The notes under the pieces are model-generated. The model was not told the origin of the DNA. It did not search any database and saw nothing but the letters and a program-made list of their open reading frames with translations. Positions 1 through 10,199 of a DNA stretch of 64,000 nucleotides are shown here, piece after piece. The first letter of the stretch is position 1; each line of letters begins with the position of its first letter. The DNA comes from Armillaria gallica (Eukaryota > Basidiomycota > Agaricomycetes > Agaricales > Physalacriaceae): NCBI GenBank assembly GCA_037576215.1, contig JBANDB010000002.1:1674001-1738000 (forward strand), given 5' to 3'. A program made the position numbers and the translations under genes.

Positions 1-584
1 AGTGTATGCTCAAGCAAGTTGCTCAAAGTCTCTGCAGCACTCTGCTCTGCGACTTCAGTAAGCTTAAGATTTGGCACCATTATAACATAGTTTTTGAAGA
101 GTAGGTGTCCGATGTGCCTGTACACAAAACCGAGGATGTAGTATACTAGTATTCCAGTGCTTGAGTGCTCAACCACCATTTTGCTGTTACGAGTCTGAGA
201 TAATGAGGATCATCTTTTTCTGAGCGATTTCGCAAGTAGGACCCTGAGCATTCTTAAGTTATACCTTAGAATTTAACAGCGACAAACATTGGCCCTTTTA
301 TGGCAACAGCTTAACTTCTGCCTTCAACGCTCATGTCAACCTTTACCATGCCGAATTGTGTGCCAATATAAAGCTGAATGGTACACAAAAGGCATGTTTT
401 CTTCATTCTACTACTAATACTTTTCATGTTCCTTTTGTAGATACTTATTCTGCACACTCGATCACTGCGGTCCTGACCAAGCGAGCAGCAATTGAGTGGC
501 TGTGCAGCTTCTTTTCTCCCTTGGACCACCACCTTGTCTCGCCTCCATGCCCATATAGCATGTAGATTGTGCTCTTTCTTAGTA
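1..584. other. No gene recognised
   Basis: I see no convincing coding region or RNA gene here. Short open frames exist on both strands but none has recognisable motifs, splice signals or a repeat partner elsewhere in the window. Confidence 0.5.
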
Positions 585-1105
585 TTAAAGGTATGATTTA
601 TTTATCTTATTACTTCTAATTGCTTTCCAGTTTCTTTGCATGCATCCAGCAGCCCCAAGAGCCCTGGATTGCATATATCCTGCCCCCACCCCCCCATGTA
701 AGCCCTCAGTGAAGGCAGCACTGTAATCCATCCATTCACAAAGATGGCGACGACACCAGTAGGCTCCACAATGACAACAACCCACGCCAATCACTGCCAT
801 GGCCACAAATCCAACCCCCATCCCCATCCCAATCCCCACCCACTCAGTACCCCCTGGCATTGACATTGGTGCCTATCGCCGCCGTATATGACTTCTGCAC
901 ACTATAAGAGTGTATGCCGCATCCTGGGATTCGACATCGGCCATTATCTCAGCGTGGGAAGGGCTACTGAAGGCGCACATAGACATGACAATGACAACCA
1001 ATGAGGCGACAGTGACGACGACGATGATGTGGGTGGGTGCCATTATACTCCATTGCAGTGCTATGGGACGATCTAGGGGAGGGATACTGGGGAAGGAGAG
1101 CATGG
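585..1105 (-). pseudogene. Family F1 gene remnant, distal half, interrupted by the Gypsy element
   Basis: Read on the minus strand, this half continues the sequence found at 9575-10110 once the retroelement (1111-9569) is removed. It has a hydrophobic stretch (THIIVVVTVASLVVIVMSM) in the frame at 873-1103 and Gly/Met-rich stretches further on. The joined region resembles two other places in the window, 35949-36356 and 37814-37961/39591-39878, so this is one member of a small dispersed family (F1). I do not recognise the family. The hydrophobic segments suggest a membrane peptide, but codon decay makes even that uncertain. Confidence 0.4.
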
Positions 1106-1110
1106 AGGGA
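1106..1110. repeat. Target-site duplication AGGGA, left copy
   Basis: AGGGA directly precedes the left LTR and is repeated at 9570-9574 directly after the right LTR. A 5-bp duplication is usual for Ty3/Gypsy integrases. Confidence 0.9.
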
Positions 1111-1526
1111 TGTTATGATTTATTCATTTTTGCCTTATCTCATCTTATCATGGGGAACCAGGCCGCCGCTAACTGACCAAGCTACCGAATGATGTTTCCA
1201 TGTTATCTCTTGACATGATGTGTTCTTGCTTCGATCTTGCATGCTCAAGTGGAGCCTCAGCTCACATTACAAGATGACCTATATATGATTTCTTACTTTC
1301 TCATGGATGCTCTATTATTAAACCCTCGCACTTAGTATTTAACTTGTAGCTCTCACTGTATGTACTCCAGCTTCGAGCTAACTTTAATCTATACTGAAAC
1401 TATCGCTTAATCTGTTGCTGAAAGCCAAGGACTTAGCCTTAATGCCTATTATTTAAGGGATTCATCGGTGACTGCCCGAACACGAGACAGCTGTTGATTA
1501 CCCTTGATAGGAGTTTGGGTCTAATA
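1111..1526 (+). repeat. Left LTR of the chromovirus
   Basis: The LTR runs from TGTTATGATT to GTCTAATA, a TG...TA terminus rather than the commoner TG...CA. It contains a TATTTAA promoter-like box and the segment complementary to the primer-binding site. It is collinear with 9154-9569. Confidence 0.95.
1336..1342 (+). promoter_or_regulatory. TATA-like box of the LTR promoter
   Basis: TATTTAA lies 33 bp upstream of AGCTTCGAGCTAA (1369-1381), the expected spacing to a Pol II start. That segment is the complement of the primer-binding site, so the inferred RNA 5' end and the primer coincide. Confidence 0.6.
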
Positions 1527-1527
1527 A

Positions 1528-1540
1528 TTAGCTTGAAGCT
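1528..1540 (+). other. Primer-binding site, probably self-primed
   Basis: TTAGCTTGAAGCT sits one base after the left LTR. It is complementary at 12 of 13 positions to LTR bases 1369-1381, just after the inferred transcription start. The one mismatch is a CpG-to-TpG difference. Tf1/sushi elements prime reverse transcription from the 5' end of their own RNA in this way. I see no match to a common tRNA 3' end. Confidence 0.65.
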
Positions 1541-1570
1541 TACCCCTTGCTCCTTTATTGGAGCCTACAG

Positions 1571-2797
1571 ATGTCGACGACCCTCGAAATTCTGCTATCC
1601 GCAGTGTACCTCGGTGTCGGACTAGTGTTTTTCTCAGCTACGCTTATACTGGCTATTATACAATATCAAAGAACAACTCGTCACAGATGCAACAGAAGGA
1701 TTCAGTATCCCCCACCACCATTTAATTATGTCCTCCCACAGCAGCCACCACCGGCGCACTTCTATCCACCCTTACCACCATGAGCCTCAGCCGTCGATGA
1801 GCACTCTAGCATTGACAGGAGAGACAAAGAAGATGTTCCTGGGGAGGTGGAAGTCAGCATTCAGGAAGGAAGCGATGGAGGTGCTCCTGGAGCAAGGCTC
1901 CCCTTTGTCGAGCTTTCTCCAAGCCCATCCTCCTCTCACCAGTCCACCAGCACTACCCCCCATCCAGCAGCATGAGCCGTTCCAACTGCCGCGGACCTGG
2001 CAAGGTACCTCGTCTGACTTGGCCTGGGGCAAGCAGGCCCTAGTGCATCCCCAACAGCAGAGCAACCTGCCAGCAGTCATCCTGGGGGTAGTGGGGTACC
2101 AGCAACCACCCCGGACCCCTACGAAATTTGCATCAATTCCACTTCTGAGCTTGACCTTGTCTGGGACAACCTCAACCTCCCCCTTACTGCCTACTTCCCC
2201 TACCACCCGAATCCCTATGCCGCTCCTCACTACTGGGATACCCCACGAGTCGCAACCCAGCCTCCCACTCCCCCAGAGCCCTCCAGACAGCCTACACCGG
2301 AGCTCACCAGTTGAGGAACCCCAGAAGCACTGGACAGACTCGCCATACCAAGGAGGAGAAGAGAGCTGCCAAGATCAGCTGCCGATGTCATGGAAGAGCT
2401 CAATGAGTACTACTGCGTCGGCGAGGATGGACAAAACCAGTATGGCAGGGACAGGAGAAGAAGGGAGGCAGAGCAAGCGGCTGAGTTCAGAAGGATCGAT
2501 GAGGAGGTGGGGAGGCTTGACATGAGCGACTTCCCAGACATCAATAACAGAGGAGAGACTGTTTACCACACTGCCGCTAGCTCAAGGACCGAAGTACTCC
2601 CTGCCGAAGAGTATGTCAATGGTGTCATCAACAGGAGAAGTCCTTCCCCCTCACCAGTCCCCACCCCACCCGTCCCAAATACTCCCCCAGCTGACCATCC
2701 TGATAACCATCTCCCGAGCGCTGTATCTCCTCTCGACAGGCAAGCTGGTCCAGGTCCCTGCCGTCCTCACTGCCACACCCCTGGAGGAGCTATTTGA
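1571..2797 (+). pseudogene. Retroelement ORF1, N-terminal gag-like part with membrane segment
   Basis: The likely start is ATG at 1571, in a frame that also opens at a TTG at 1547. Residues about 5-30 form a strong hydrophobic span (LEILLSAVYLGVGLVFFSAT and onward) followed by basic and then proline-rich sequence. The frame continues to about 2.7 kb with premature TGA codons at 1781, 1973, 2015 and 2312, then a charged segment rich in Glu and Arg. Near 2690-2790 the sensible reading passes to the next frame, which carries the rest of gag, so an indel or a frameshift lies there. A membrane span at the start of a gag frame is unusual; I would not assign it a function. Confidence 0.65.
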
Positions 2798-4265
2798 TCA
2801 TTTCAGGGAGGAATTACTAGAAGACAAGGAGTGGGCCAAGACCCCCATGGGAAGGGATTATGCACACTATCAATACAGTTATATCCTAAAGGAGGAAGCC
2901 GCACATTTTGCCTGTCTCGCCTACAACATGATCCATCATGGGAAAGCCCAAGTCGAGGTGCCAGCAAGATACCAAAGGCCCGAGATCAATCTACCCCCTG
3001 TAACATATACACCAGAGCCGATGGATGATGAACCGCCGGTTTTTCCACCATGGGTTGCGGTACCCGACTACCCGAGGTGGCAACCAGGCTATGCTCCCAC
3101 GGCACCAAGCTATGTGTGCCCCCGGGGGTATGGACCACCAGGCATGCAGGGGCAACCCTGACTTTTTGCCGCCACTAATGCTGATGATGGTGTGGGATCT
3201 TCAAACCAACCCCCACCCCCTAGCAAACCACAGCCACCATCTGGACCACCACCAGTACCACCCAATATCCCTCAGAGGTGGGCACCACCTCAATACCCAC
3301 TGCCACCTGGACCGCCAGATCCGCCAGCACCATGGGTCCTTGATGCAAATGACCAAGGACCGTGGGCAGTGTTGAAGCCCAACATGGTCAAGGAGCCTGA
3401 AAACTTTAATGGCGACTCCAATGACATAGCCCGGTTCTTCTCACAGTGCGACATGTACTTCTCAGTTTTCAACCAGTACTTCAGGTACCACCCTCATAAA
3501 GTCATCTTCTGCGCATCACAATTTGGAAAGGATGCTCAGGTGTGGTGGGAGCTATGTGCATGAGAACTGGGGAGGGACGCTAATGGGTTCCAATACTACC
3601 CAGCATATGAGCAGTTTGTGGAGGAGATTAGATGACGATTCTGAAAGGACACTAATGCTGAGATCAAGTTCACCCAGTGGGAGAAGCTCCGCCAGAGCAC
3701 CTTCCCTGACAGCGACTTGTTCTTCCAGCAATTTGAGTCACTAGCCTTCGAAGCAGGAGTCATCGGGATTGACTAGATGATGGTGGCCCAGGTCAAGAAG
3801 GTGTGTCACTCGACCACCAAGGACATCATCTATGTGTCAGACGGCGATGTCCCAGCCAACTACCAAGAGTGGAAGCGGTGAATATTACAAATTGATCACA
3901 ACTGGAGGACGCGAAAGGCGGAGCAGGGAGGTGCTAAGGTAACAGACTGGAGGCAACAGACAAAAACCAATACGATCCCGACGACAAAGGGGAATCAGCA
4001 GCAGCAGAGCAGTGTCCCGGAAAAGCAGACGGGAACTGGTACTACTTATGGAAGAGCAGGTAAACCAATGGATGTCGACGCAGTACACACCAAGGCAAAG
4101 TGCTATCGATGTGGCCAGGTCAGACACTTCAAACGGGATTGCCCCAAATTGCCAAAGACAAAAGAGGAGGCATTACGACGCCTCGACTATTACTGGGACC
4201 ATGTAGCAATGAAAGAAAAAACGGACTCCAACGTTGAGGAGGTAAAAGACGGTGCCAAGCAGTAA
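2613..4265 (+). pseudogene. gag: capsid-like region and CCHC zinc knuckle
   Basis: This frame holds a Pro-rich segment, a retrotransposon-gag-like region from about 3380 (FNGDSNDIARFFSQCDMYF) and, near 4101, a perfect CX2CX4HX4C knuckle (CYRCGQVRHFKRDC). The knuckle binds RNA in packaging. Premature stops are TGA at 3159, 3561, 3633, 3642 and 3879 and TAG at 3774. The frame ends at TAA 4263-4265, which looks like the original stop. The pol frame is open across this stop in the -1 frame. Confidence 0.85.
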
Positions 4266-7200
4266 ATGATTTGACTGACTTGGCCAAGGACTTAGTTTCA
4301 TCCAGTATGCATTCGTCGCCCGCTAGTCAGGCTTATTGTACTTCTGTAGTTGAAAAAACGCATTTGAATATACCATTTCATGACTTCACTACCAAGACAG
4401 AAACTAAGGAAGAATCAAACCAGATGGACGGGGCCGCTGACCCCAGGATTGCACAACCAGCTAAACGTTTGGCAAGTAGCTTGTCAGGAGTGAACACAGC
4501 AGACGAAAAGTTACTCACCATGGTAACACCCACTATAACGGTGCTGCACCAGTCAAGGCCCTCTCCTAGTGAGACTGCCACAGTGACGAATGCATGACCG
4601 GGTGAGGCAGAGCAAGAGTCTTACTCGAACTCTGACGAGGCAACCCCATTTGAGGACAGGGATCCCTCGCCATTCAAGGGACTAGAGACCCATACCGTAA
4701 CACTGTCTCCCCTGTCGTCGAAGGGCTGTGCAAGGTTGTCAAAGGAGGGGACTTCGACCACAACCAGGAAGGTAGTTGTAGATACTGAGGCGCCGAAAGT
4801 AATGGGGGACCCAGAGGGCTCGGAGGGAATCGGTGACGCTGGTAAAACCGTTCATTCGGTACAAGCTGAACCTGTTGCCTGAGGTGACCCCTCCGAGAAA
4901 TGCACCCCATGCCTCGCCAAGGGAGGTCAAGAGCGGATATGTACCCTGCATCCCACTCAGGAACAGCAAGAATTGTCAAGACGCGACTCCTCGAGAAACA
5001 ACTCAAAGGAATACCGCACAGCCGATGAAACGGGGGAAGCTGCTAGCACCCAGGCAGTGAATAGGGGGCACTCAGTAGGGATAGAGGAAATTCCTGATGA
5101 CAAGGATGACACTAGCTTCTGACTGAGTCAGAAAACTAACCAAACACTCCCTGTAGCACCTGAGGTGACCCAGTCGATGGTAGCCGAGCCACCAAGCTCT
5201 GGTGCGAAGACTGAGAAGGTCCCATCCCAGTGGCTTCAACCGTTCAAGGCTGAATGGATGTTGCGAGGCATTAAGGAAGTGAAGACCGAATCAGAGGCAA
5301 GGGCGATTCTAAAGAACTGGATCCATAAGATGCAAGTCGAGGAGGTAGTTGATGAGATGATAGATAGTTTGCGAAAAACCACGCATATCAATGCACTAGA
5401 ATGGATGGGGGAGCTCTGACAACCTAGATGCTACATCTGTCAAGTGAGTGGAGGTGGAAAGGCCCTAACCACCGATATCCAAGTCGGGATACCGGGGAGC
5501 CATACCCGCATTGCCTCCTCTGCTCTGATTGACAGTGGCTGTACTAGTAGCACCATCAGCCAAACTTTTGTCAAAAAATACAATATCCCCACTCGTGCAA
5601 CAGCAGCACCGATTACCATGTACAATGCAGACGGATCAAGGAACAGTGCAGGACAGATCATCGCCTTCGCGGAGTTACACATCATCATCAGGGATCATGC
5701 TGAAAACATTGACTTAGCCATCACTGATCTAAAAGATCGTGACATCTTCCTCAGCCACAACTGGCTAGTAAGGCACAACCCGCTGATCAATTGGCAAACT
5801 GGGAAAATGATCTTTGCCCGATGCCAGTGTCGCCATACCCCGATTCCATTATCGGATGCGGACCCATATGACAAGTGGGACAAGGAACTTGAAGAGGGTG
5901 ACACCATCCTCACAATAAACTTCGAAGAGGCGATTCATATTAGGACAATGTGGCACATAGCCAATGACCTGGCAGCTAAGGCGAACACAGAAAAGAAAGC
6001 CAAAACATTTGAAGAGATGGTCCCTGAGTGGTGTTGAGACTTCAAAGACTTATTCGATAAAGAGAGCTTTGATGAACTCCCTGAACCAAAGCCATGGGAC
6101 CACGCAATCAAACTTATCCTGAACGCTAATGCCAATCTCGACTGCAAAGTCTATCCACTAAATCAAGCAGAGCAGGAGGAGCTAGACAAGTTCCTAGACA
6201 AAAACTTGGCCAGCGGAAGGATCCAACCCTCCAAGTCGCCAATGGCATCCCTGTTCTTCTTTGTCAAGAAAAAGGATGGGAAGCTGAGGCCCGTTCAGGA
6301 TTATCGAAAACTTAACGAGATGACCATTAAGAATCGATATCCACTCCCTTTAATCTCAGAACTTATGGACAAGTTGCACAGTGCCAAGTACTTCTCTAAA
6401 CTGGATGTTTGATGGGGGTATAACAATGTTCGCATCAAAACAGGAGACGAGTGGAAGGTGGCCTTCAGAACCAACCATGGCCTATATGAGCCAATGGTGA
6501 TGTTCTTTGGACTCACCAACTCCCCCGCCACATTCCAGTGGATGATGAATGACATTTTTAAAGACCTCATCATGTCTGGGAAAGTCACCATCTACCTCGA
6601 TGATATTCTTATCTTGTCAAAGACCAAAGAGGAGCACCGTCAAATCACACAAGCAGTGTTAATGACCCTAAGGGAGCATAAACTGTTCCTAAAAGCTGAG
6701 AAGTGTGAGTTTGAAGTCCTGGAAATGGAGTATCTGGGTGTCATCATTAGCGAAGGCAGTATCCGAATGGACCTAGTCAAAATCAAGGGTATCCTTGGTT
6801 GGCTGGTGCCAACCAAAAAGAAAGAACTTCAGTCTTTCTTAGGATTCACGAACTTTTATTGACACTTCATAAAGAACTACAGCAAAATCATGAAACCCAT
6901 GACTCAGTTGACAGGCAACAAAGCATGGAGGTGGGGCAAGGCACAGCAGGAGGCCTTTGAACAACTGAAGAAACAACTGGCCGAGGACGTAGTACTCGCT
7001 ATCCTGACAAACAAAGGGAAATTCAGAGTAGAGGCGGATGCTAGCAAAGGAGCAATTGGTGCAGTACTATCTCAAGAACAGGACGGCAAGTGGAGGCCGG
7101 TTTCATTCCTGTCTAAATCTCTTTCCGTTACCGAATGTAACTACAAGATTTATGACAAAGAACTCCTGGCGATTATGCTCGCTCTAGAAGAATGGAGGCA

Positions 7201-9118
7201 TTACCTGATGGGCGCATACCAAGACTTTGAAATCTGGACGGACCACCAAAACCTTCAGTATTTCTGAAAGCCTCAAAAGGTAAACCGACGACAAGCCCGA
7301 TGAATCACTGAGCTGGCGGAATACCACTTCACCCTTCATCATAAAGCCGGGACTGCCAACAAAAAGGCTGACCTCCTATCTCACTGAGCTGATCATGATC
7401 AGGGACAGGATGACAACAATCAAGTAGTAGTCCTGTCCCCCAAGCATTTCCGAGCCATGATCATGCCAATGCTCAAAGAGACTCACCAGCACATACAAGC
7501 AGCTACTAAAAAGGTCCACCTCTGGGATAACACTGTTGCTGGCTCTGTCAATCATGATCGCGGCATGAAGAAGAAGGATGGACTCGTCTGGTACGATGGC
7601 AGGATCTACGTTCTGCAGGACCATGCACTCCGGGGAGAGATCATTGCCCGCTCACATGACCACATCACTGCCAGACACCCAGGCATCGAAAAGACCAAGG
7701 AACTTGTATTATGGGAGTTCTGGTGGCCAAAGCTAAAGAAAGATGTTGAAGCCTATGTGTGAGGCTGCAAAACTTGCCAATGGACCAAAAGCAGCACCCA
7801 GGCAAAAGCAGCACCCCTTCATCCCAATGAAATACCTTCCTGCCCATGGACCTATATCTTGGTAGACATGGTGACAGGACTACCCAAGAGTAATGGTTAT
7901 GATGCTATCCTAGTCATCATCGACCGTTTCTCAAAGGAAATCATACCAGTTGTATGTTTCACTGAACTATCCTCAGAGGGATGGGCCAAAATCCTATGAG
8001 ACAAGGTATACACCAAACACGGGATGCCTCAAGTCATCATCTCAGACAGGGAAACCATATTCATGTCTAAGTTCATGAAAGATCTCTACAAACTCCTCCA
8101 GATCAAAGGAAATGCCTCAATGGCCTATCACCCCCAAACAGATGGACAGACAGAGAGGGTTAACCAGGAAATTGAGAAGTACCTTTGCATGTTCATCAAC
8201 CATCTTCAAACCAACTGGGCCGAATGGCTCTCCCTCACGGTGTGTGCTCATAACAATCAAGCACATTCCTCTACTGGCAAAAGCCCATTCGAAGTCAATT
8301 ATGGCTACAACCCCAATGTTTTATCAGGACACAAAGCCACTGCACCATTCCACACCCCCACCTCAAACACATTCGTCTCCAAGATGCAAGAAATCCACGA
8401 CACTGCCAAAAAATCACTCGAAAAGGCCGTGCTACAAATCAAAGTGCAATATGACAAATCAAAGTGTGCAGCCATTGAGTATAACATAGGCAACAAAGTC
8501 TGGCTCGACACATCCAACCTCCACCTCCCCCGACCGAAGAAAAAGCTCGATGACAAACGAATGGGCCCCTTCAAGATCAAAGATAAAAAGGGGGCCTCCG
8601 CATATACCCTTGTCTTACCAACCAACTGGAAGATTCACCCAACCTTCAATGTGTCATTACTCACCCCATACATTCCCCCAGTGTTTCCCAATCAAGAACA
8701 ACCACCTCCTCTGCCACCAGATCTCATAGATGGCGAAGAACACTATGAAGTCGAAAAGATTCTAGACATCAGACATTGACGAGTATGAGGAAGGAAAGAG
8801 GGACCACTGGGAACAGCAACAGACTACTTCGTCAAGTGGAAGGGTTACGGACCTGAGTCAAACAGTTGGGTACGAGAAGACAACATGAATGCAGATGACC
8901 TCATCAAAGAATTCCTCACCGAACATGTCGACAAAGTCAGAACAGAGGCATACGAACCAGACTGGCAGTCCTACACAGACAAAACTACTGGTGAAAAAGT
9001 GTGGTATGACCAAAACGAGCTTTGGGAATGGCTAGGGGGCCACGACAATCCTTCACAAGACACAAAGGGGCCAAATGAACCAGTCGAAATCCCAAGGATA
9101 CGCCTAGGAGAAGCTTAA
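4266..9118 (+). pseudogene. pol: protease, reverse transcriptase, RNase H, integrase, chromodomain
   Basis: One frame runs the whole distance with no indel, broken only by 14 TGA codons (4595, 4880, 5120, 5417, 6035, 6410, 6860, 7265, 7301, 7385, 7760, 7997, 8777, 8786), ending at TAA 9116-9118. In order: an acidic linker; aspartic protease with ALIDSGC at about 5522-5542; reverse transcriptase with YLDD at about 6593-6604; RNase H with the FRVEADAS region near 7020; integrase with an HX4H...CX2C zinc motif at about 7650-7780, then the acidic residues of VDM and ISDRE; and a chromodomain (YFVKWKGY...SNSWVRE) at about 8830-8880 that would steer integration to modified chromatin. It probably arises by -1 frameshift or re-initiation at the gag stop. 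It cannot be translated as it stands. Confidence 0.95.
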
Positions 9119-9140
9119 CAGCAGTCAGGATGCCTGCCTT

Positions 9141-9150
9141 AAGGAGGGGG
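9141..9150 (+). other. Polypurine tract
   Basis: AAGGAGGGGG lies three bases before the right LTR, where plus-strand DNA synthesis of LTR elements is primed. Confidence 0.8.
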
Positions 9151-9153
9151 TAA

Positions 9154-9569
9154 TGTTATGATTTATTCATTTTTGCCTTATCTCATCTTATCATGGGGAA
9201 CTGGGCCGCCACTAACCGACCAAGCTACCGAACGATGTTCTTATGTTATCTCTTGACATGATGTGTTCTTGCTTCGATCTTGTGTGCTCGAGTGGAGCCT
9301 CAGCTCACATTACAAGACGACCTATATATGATTTCTTACTTTCTCATGGATGCTCTATTATTAAACCCTCGCACTTAGTATTTAACTTGTAGCTCTCACT
9401 GTATGTACTCCAGCTTCGAGCTAACTTTAATCTATACTGAAACTATCACTTAATCCATTGCTGAAAGCCGAGGACTTAGCCTTAATGCCTATTATTTAAG
9501 GGATTCATCGGTGACTGCCCGAACACAAGACAGCTGTTGATTACCCTTGATAGGAGTTTGGGTCTAATA
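9154..9569 (+). repeat. Right LTR of the chromovirus
   Basis: Collinear and equal in length to the left LTR. By eye about 17 substitutions separate them, all C/T or A/G. Confidence 0.95.
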
Positions 9570-9574
9570 AGGGA
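9570..9574. repeat. Target-site duplication AGGGA, right copy
   Basis: Matches 1106-1110 and marks the exact right edge of the element. Confidence 0.9.
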
Positions 9575-10110
9575 ACACACCGGAGGGTGGGAGATATCAA
9601 AGAGGATGGCAGGACAAAGATCAGGATCCTGGCAGCGCACAACAACAACAACAACAACAGACGCACCCTTTTAGGCTTTGAAGGACAACTCAAGGGTGCA
9701 ATGAATGTGCCCAGAACCATGATCCCATGACCATTGCCTTGCCCACTGCTGCCCTTGCTGAACATCAACATCAGCGTCTCCTGCACCATGGATCTCTCCC
9801 GGCCTTCTCATACTGGAGAATCCCCTATTATTTGGGTGGGGGATTACATGCTTGCCATGTATGGGGACCCCAATGTCCTGGTCATCATGGGTCACTACCC
9901 TATTTTGATCCCAACCCCTTCCATCCCATTTCCATCCCTACAGCCTAGCAACCACCACCAGGGCATCATCACCCCATTTTTAACATCAGGGAATCCAGTG
10001 GTGACATCCGTTTCTCCCTCCGACCTCTTCATCGCCGTGAAAGCGCCACCAAGGCCTCCCCATCTGTTTTCTCCATCCCATCGACATTGTGACTGCCACG
10101 AATACAGCAT
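9575..10110 (-). pseudogene. Family F1 gene remnant, proximal half
   Basis: The minus strand encodes a Gly/His-rich segment ending GHGIMVLGTFIAPLSC, followed by a leucine run (encoded by a CAA-type microsatellite at 9639-9659) and ILIFVLPSSLISP. The second F1 copy near 36.0 kb has the parallel order GHIAIFMGAFDAPSSRP then VPIFLLPS. The Gypsy element cut this gene; its other half is at 585-1105. Product unknown, possibly a small membrane protein. Confidence 0.45.
9639..9659. repeat. CAA trinucleotide microsatellite
   Basis: Seven consecutive CAA/ACA units inside the F1 remnant. Confidence 0.85.
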
Positions 10111-10155
10111 GCCCTCTCATGACACCTGCGCAGATATTGTTCACTGCAAAGGCAT

Positions 10156-10174
10156 GTATATATATATATATATA
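10156..10174. repeat. TA dinucleotide microsatellite
   Basis: An uninterrupted run of alternating T and A. Confidence 0.85.
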
Positions 10175-10199
10175 TTTTCTGAAATAGTATATGTCCACC

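Larger units (their letters stand above)
1111..9569 (+). mobile_element. Ty3/Gypsy chromovirus, complete but inactivated
   Basis: Full-length LTR retrotransposon of 8459 bp with two 416-bp LTRs, a primer-binding site just inside the left LTR, gag-like and pol frames in the order protease, reverse transcriptase, RNase H, integrase, chromodomain, a purine tract before the right LTR, and a 5-bp target duplication. The pol order and integrase-linked chromodomain define a chromovirus. The self-complementary primer site suggests the Tf1/sushi mode of priming. All frames carry premature stops, 24 in my reading (23 TGA, 1 TAG, no TAA), so the copy cannot make its proteins. The LTRs differ at about 17 positions (around 4%), all transitions. 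Confidence 0.96.

Noticed and set aside
585..866. Intact small protein gene on the minus strand
   Set aside because: Gly/Met-rich low-complexity frame without conserved motifs; better explained as part of the interrupted F1 remnant.
1728..2525. A 265-residue protein in the plus-strand frame starting at 1728
   Set aside because: It overlaps ORF1 of the retroelement. The alternative frame continues the ATG-1571 reading and joins a coherent charged segment, while this frame is Pro/Ser/Thr-rich shadow text.
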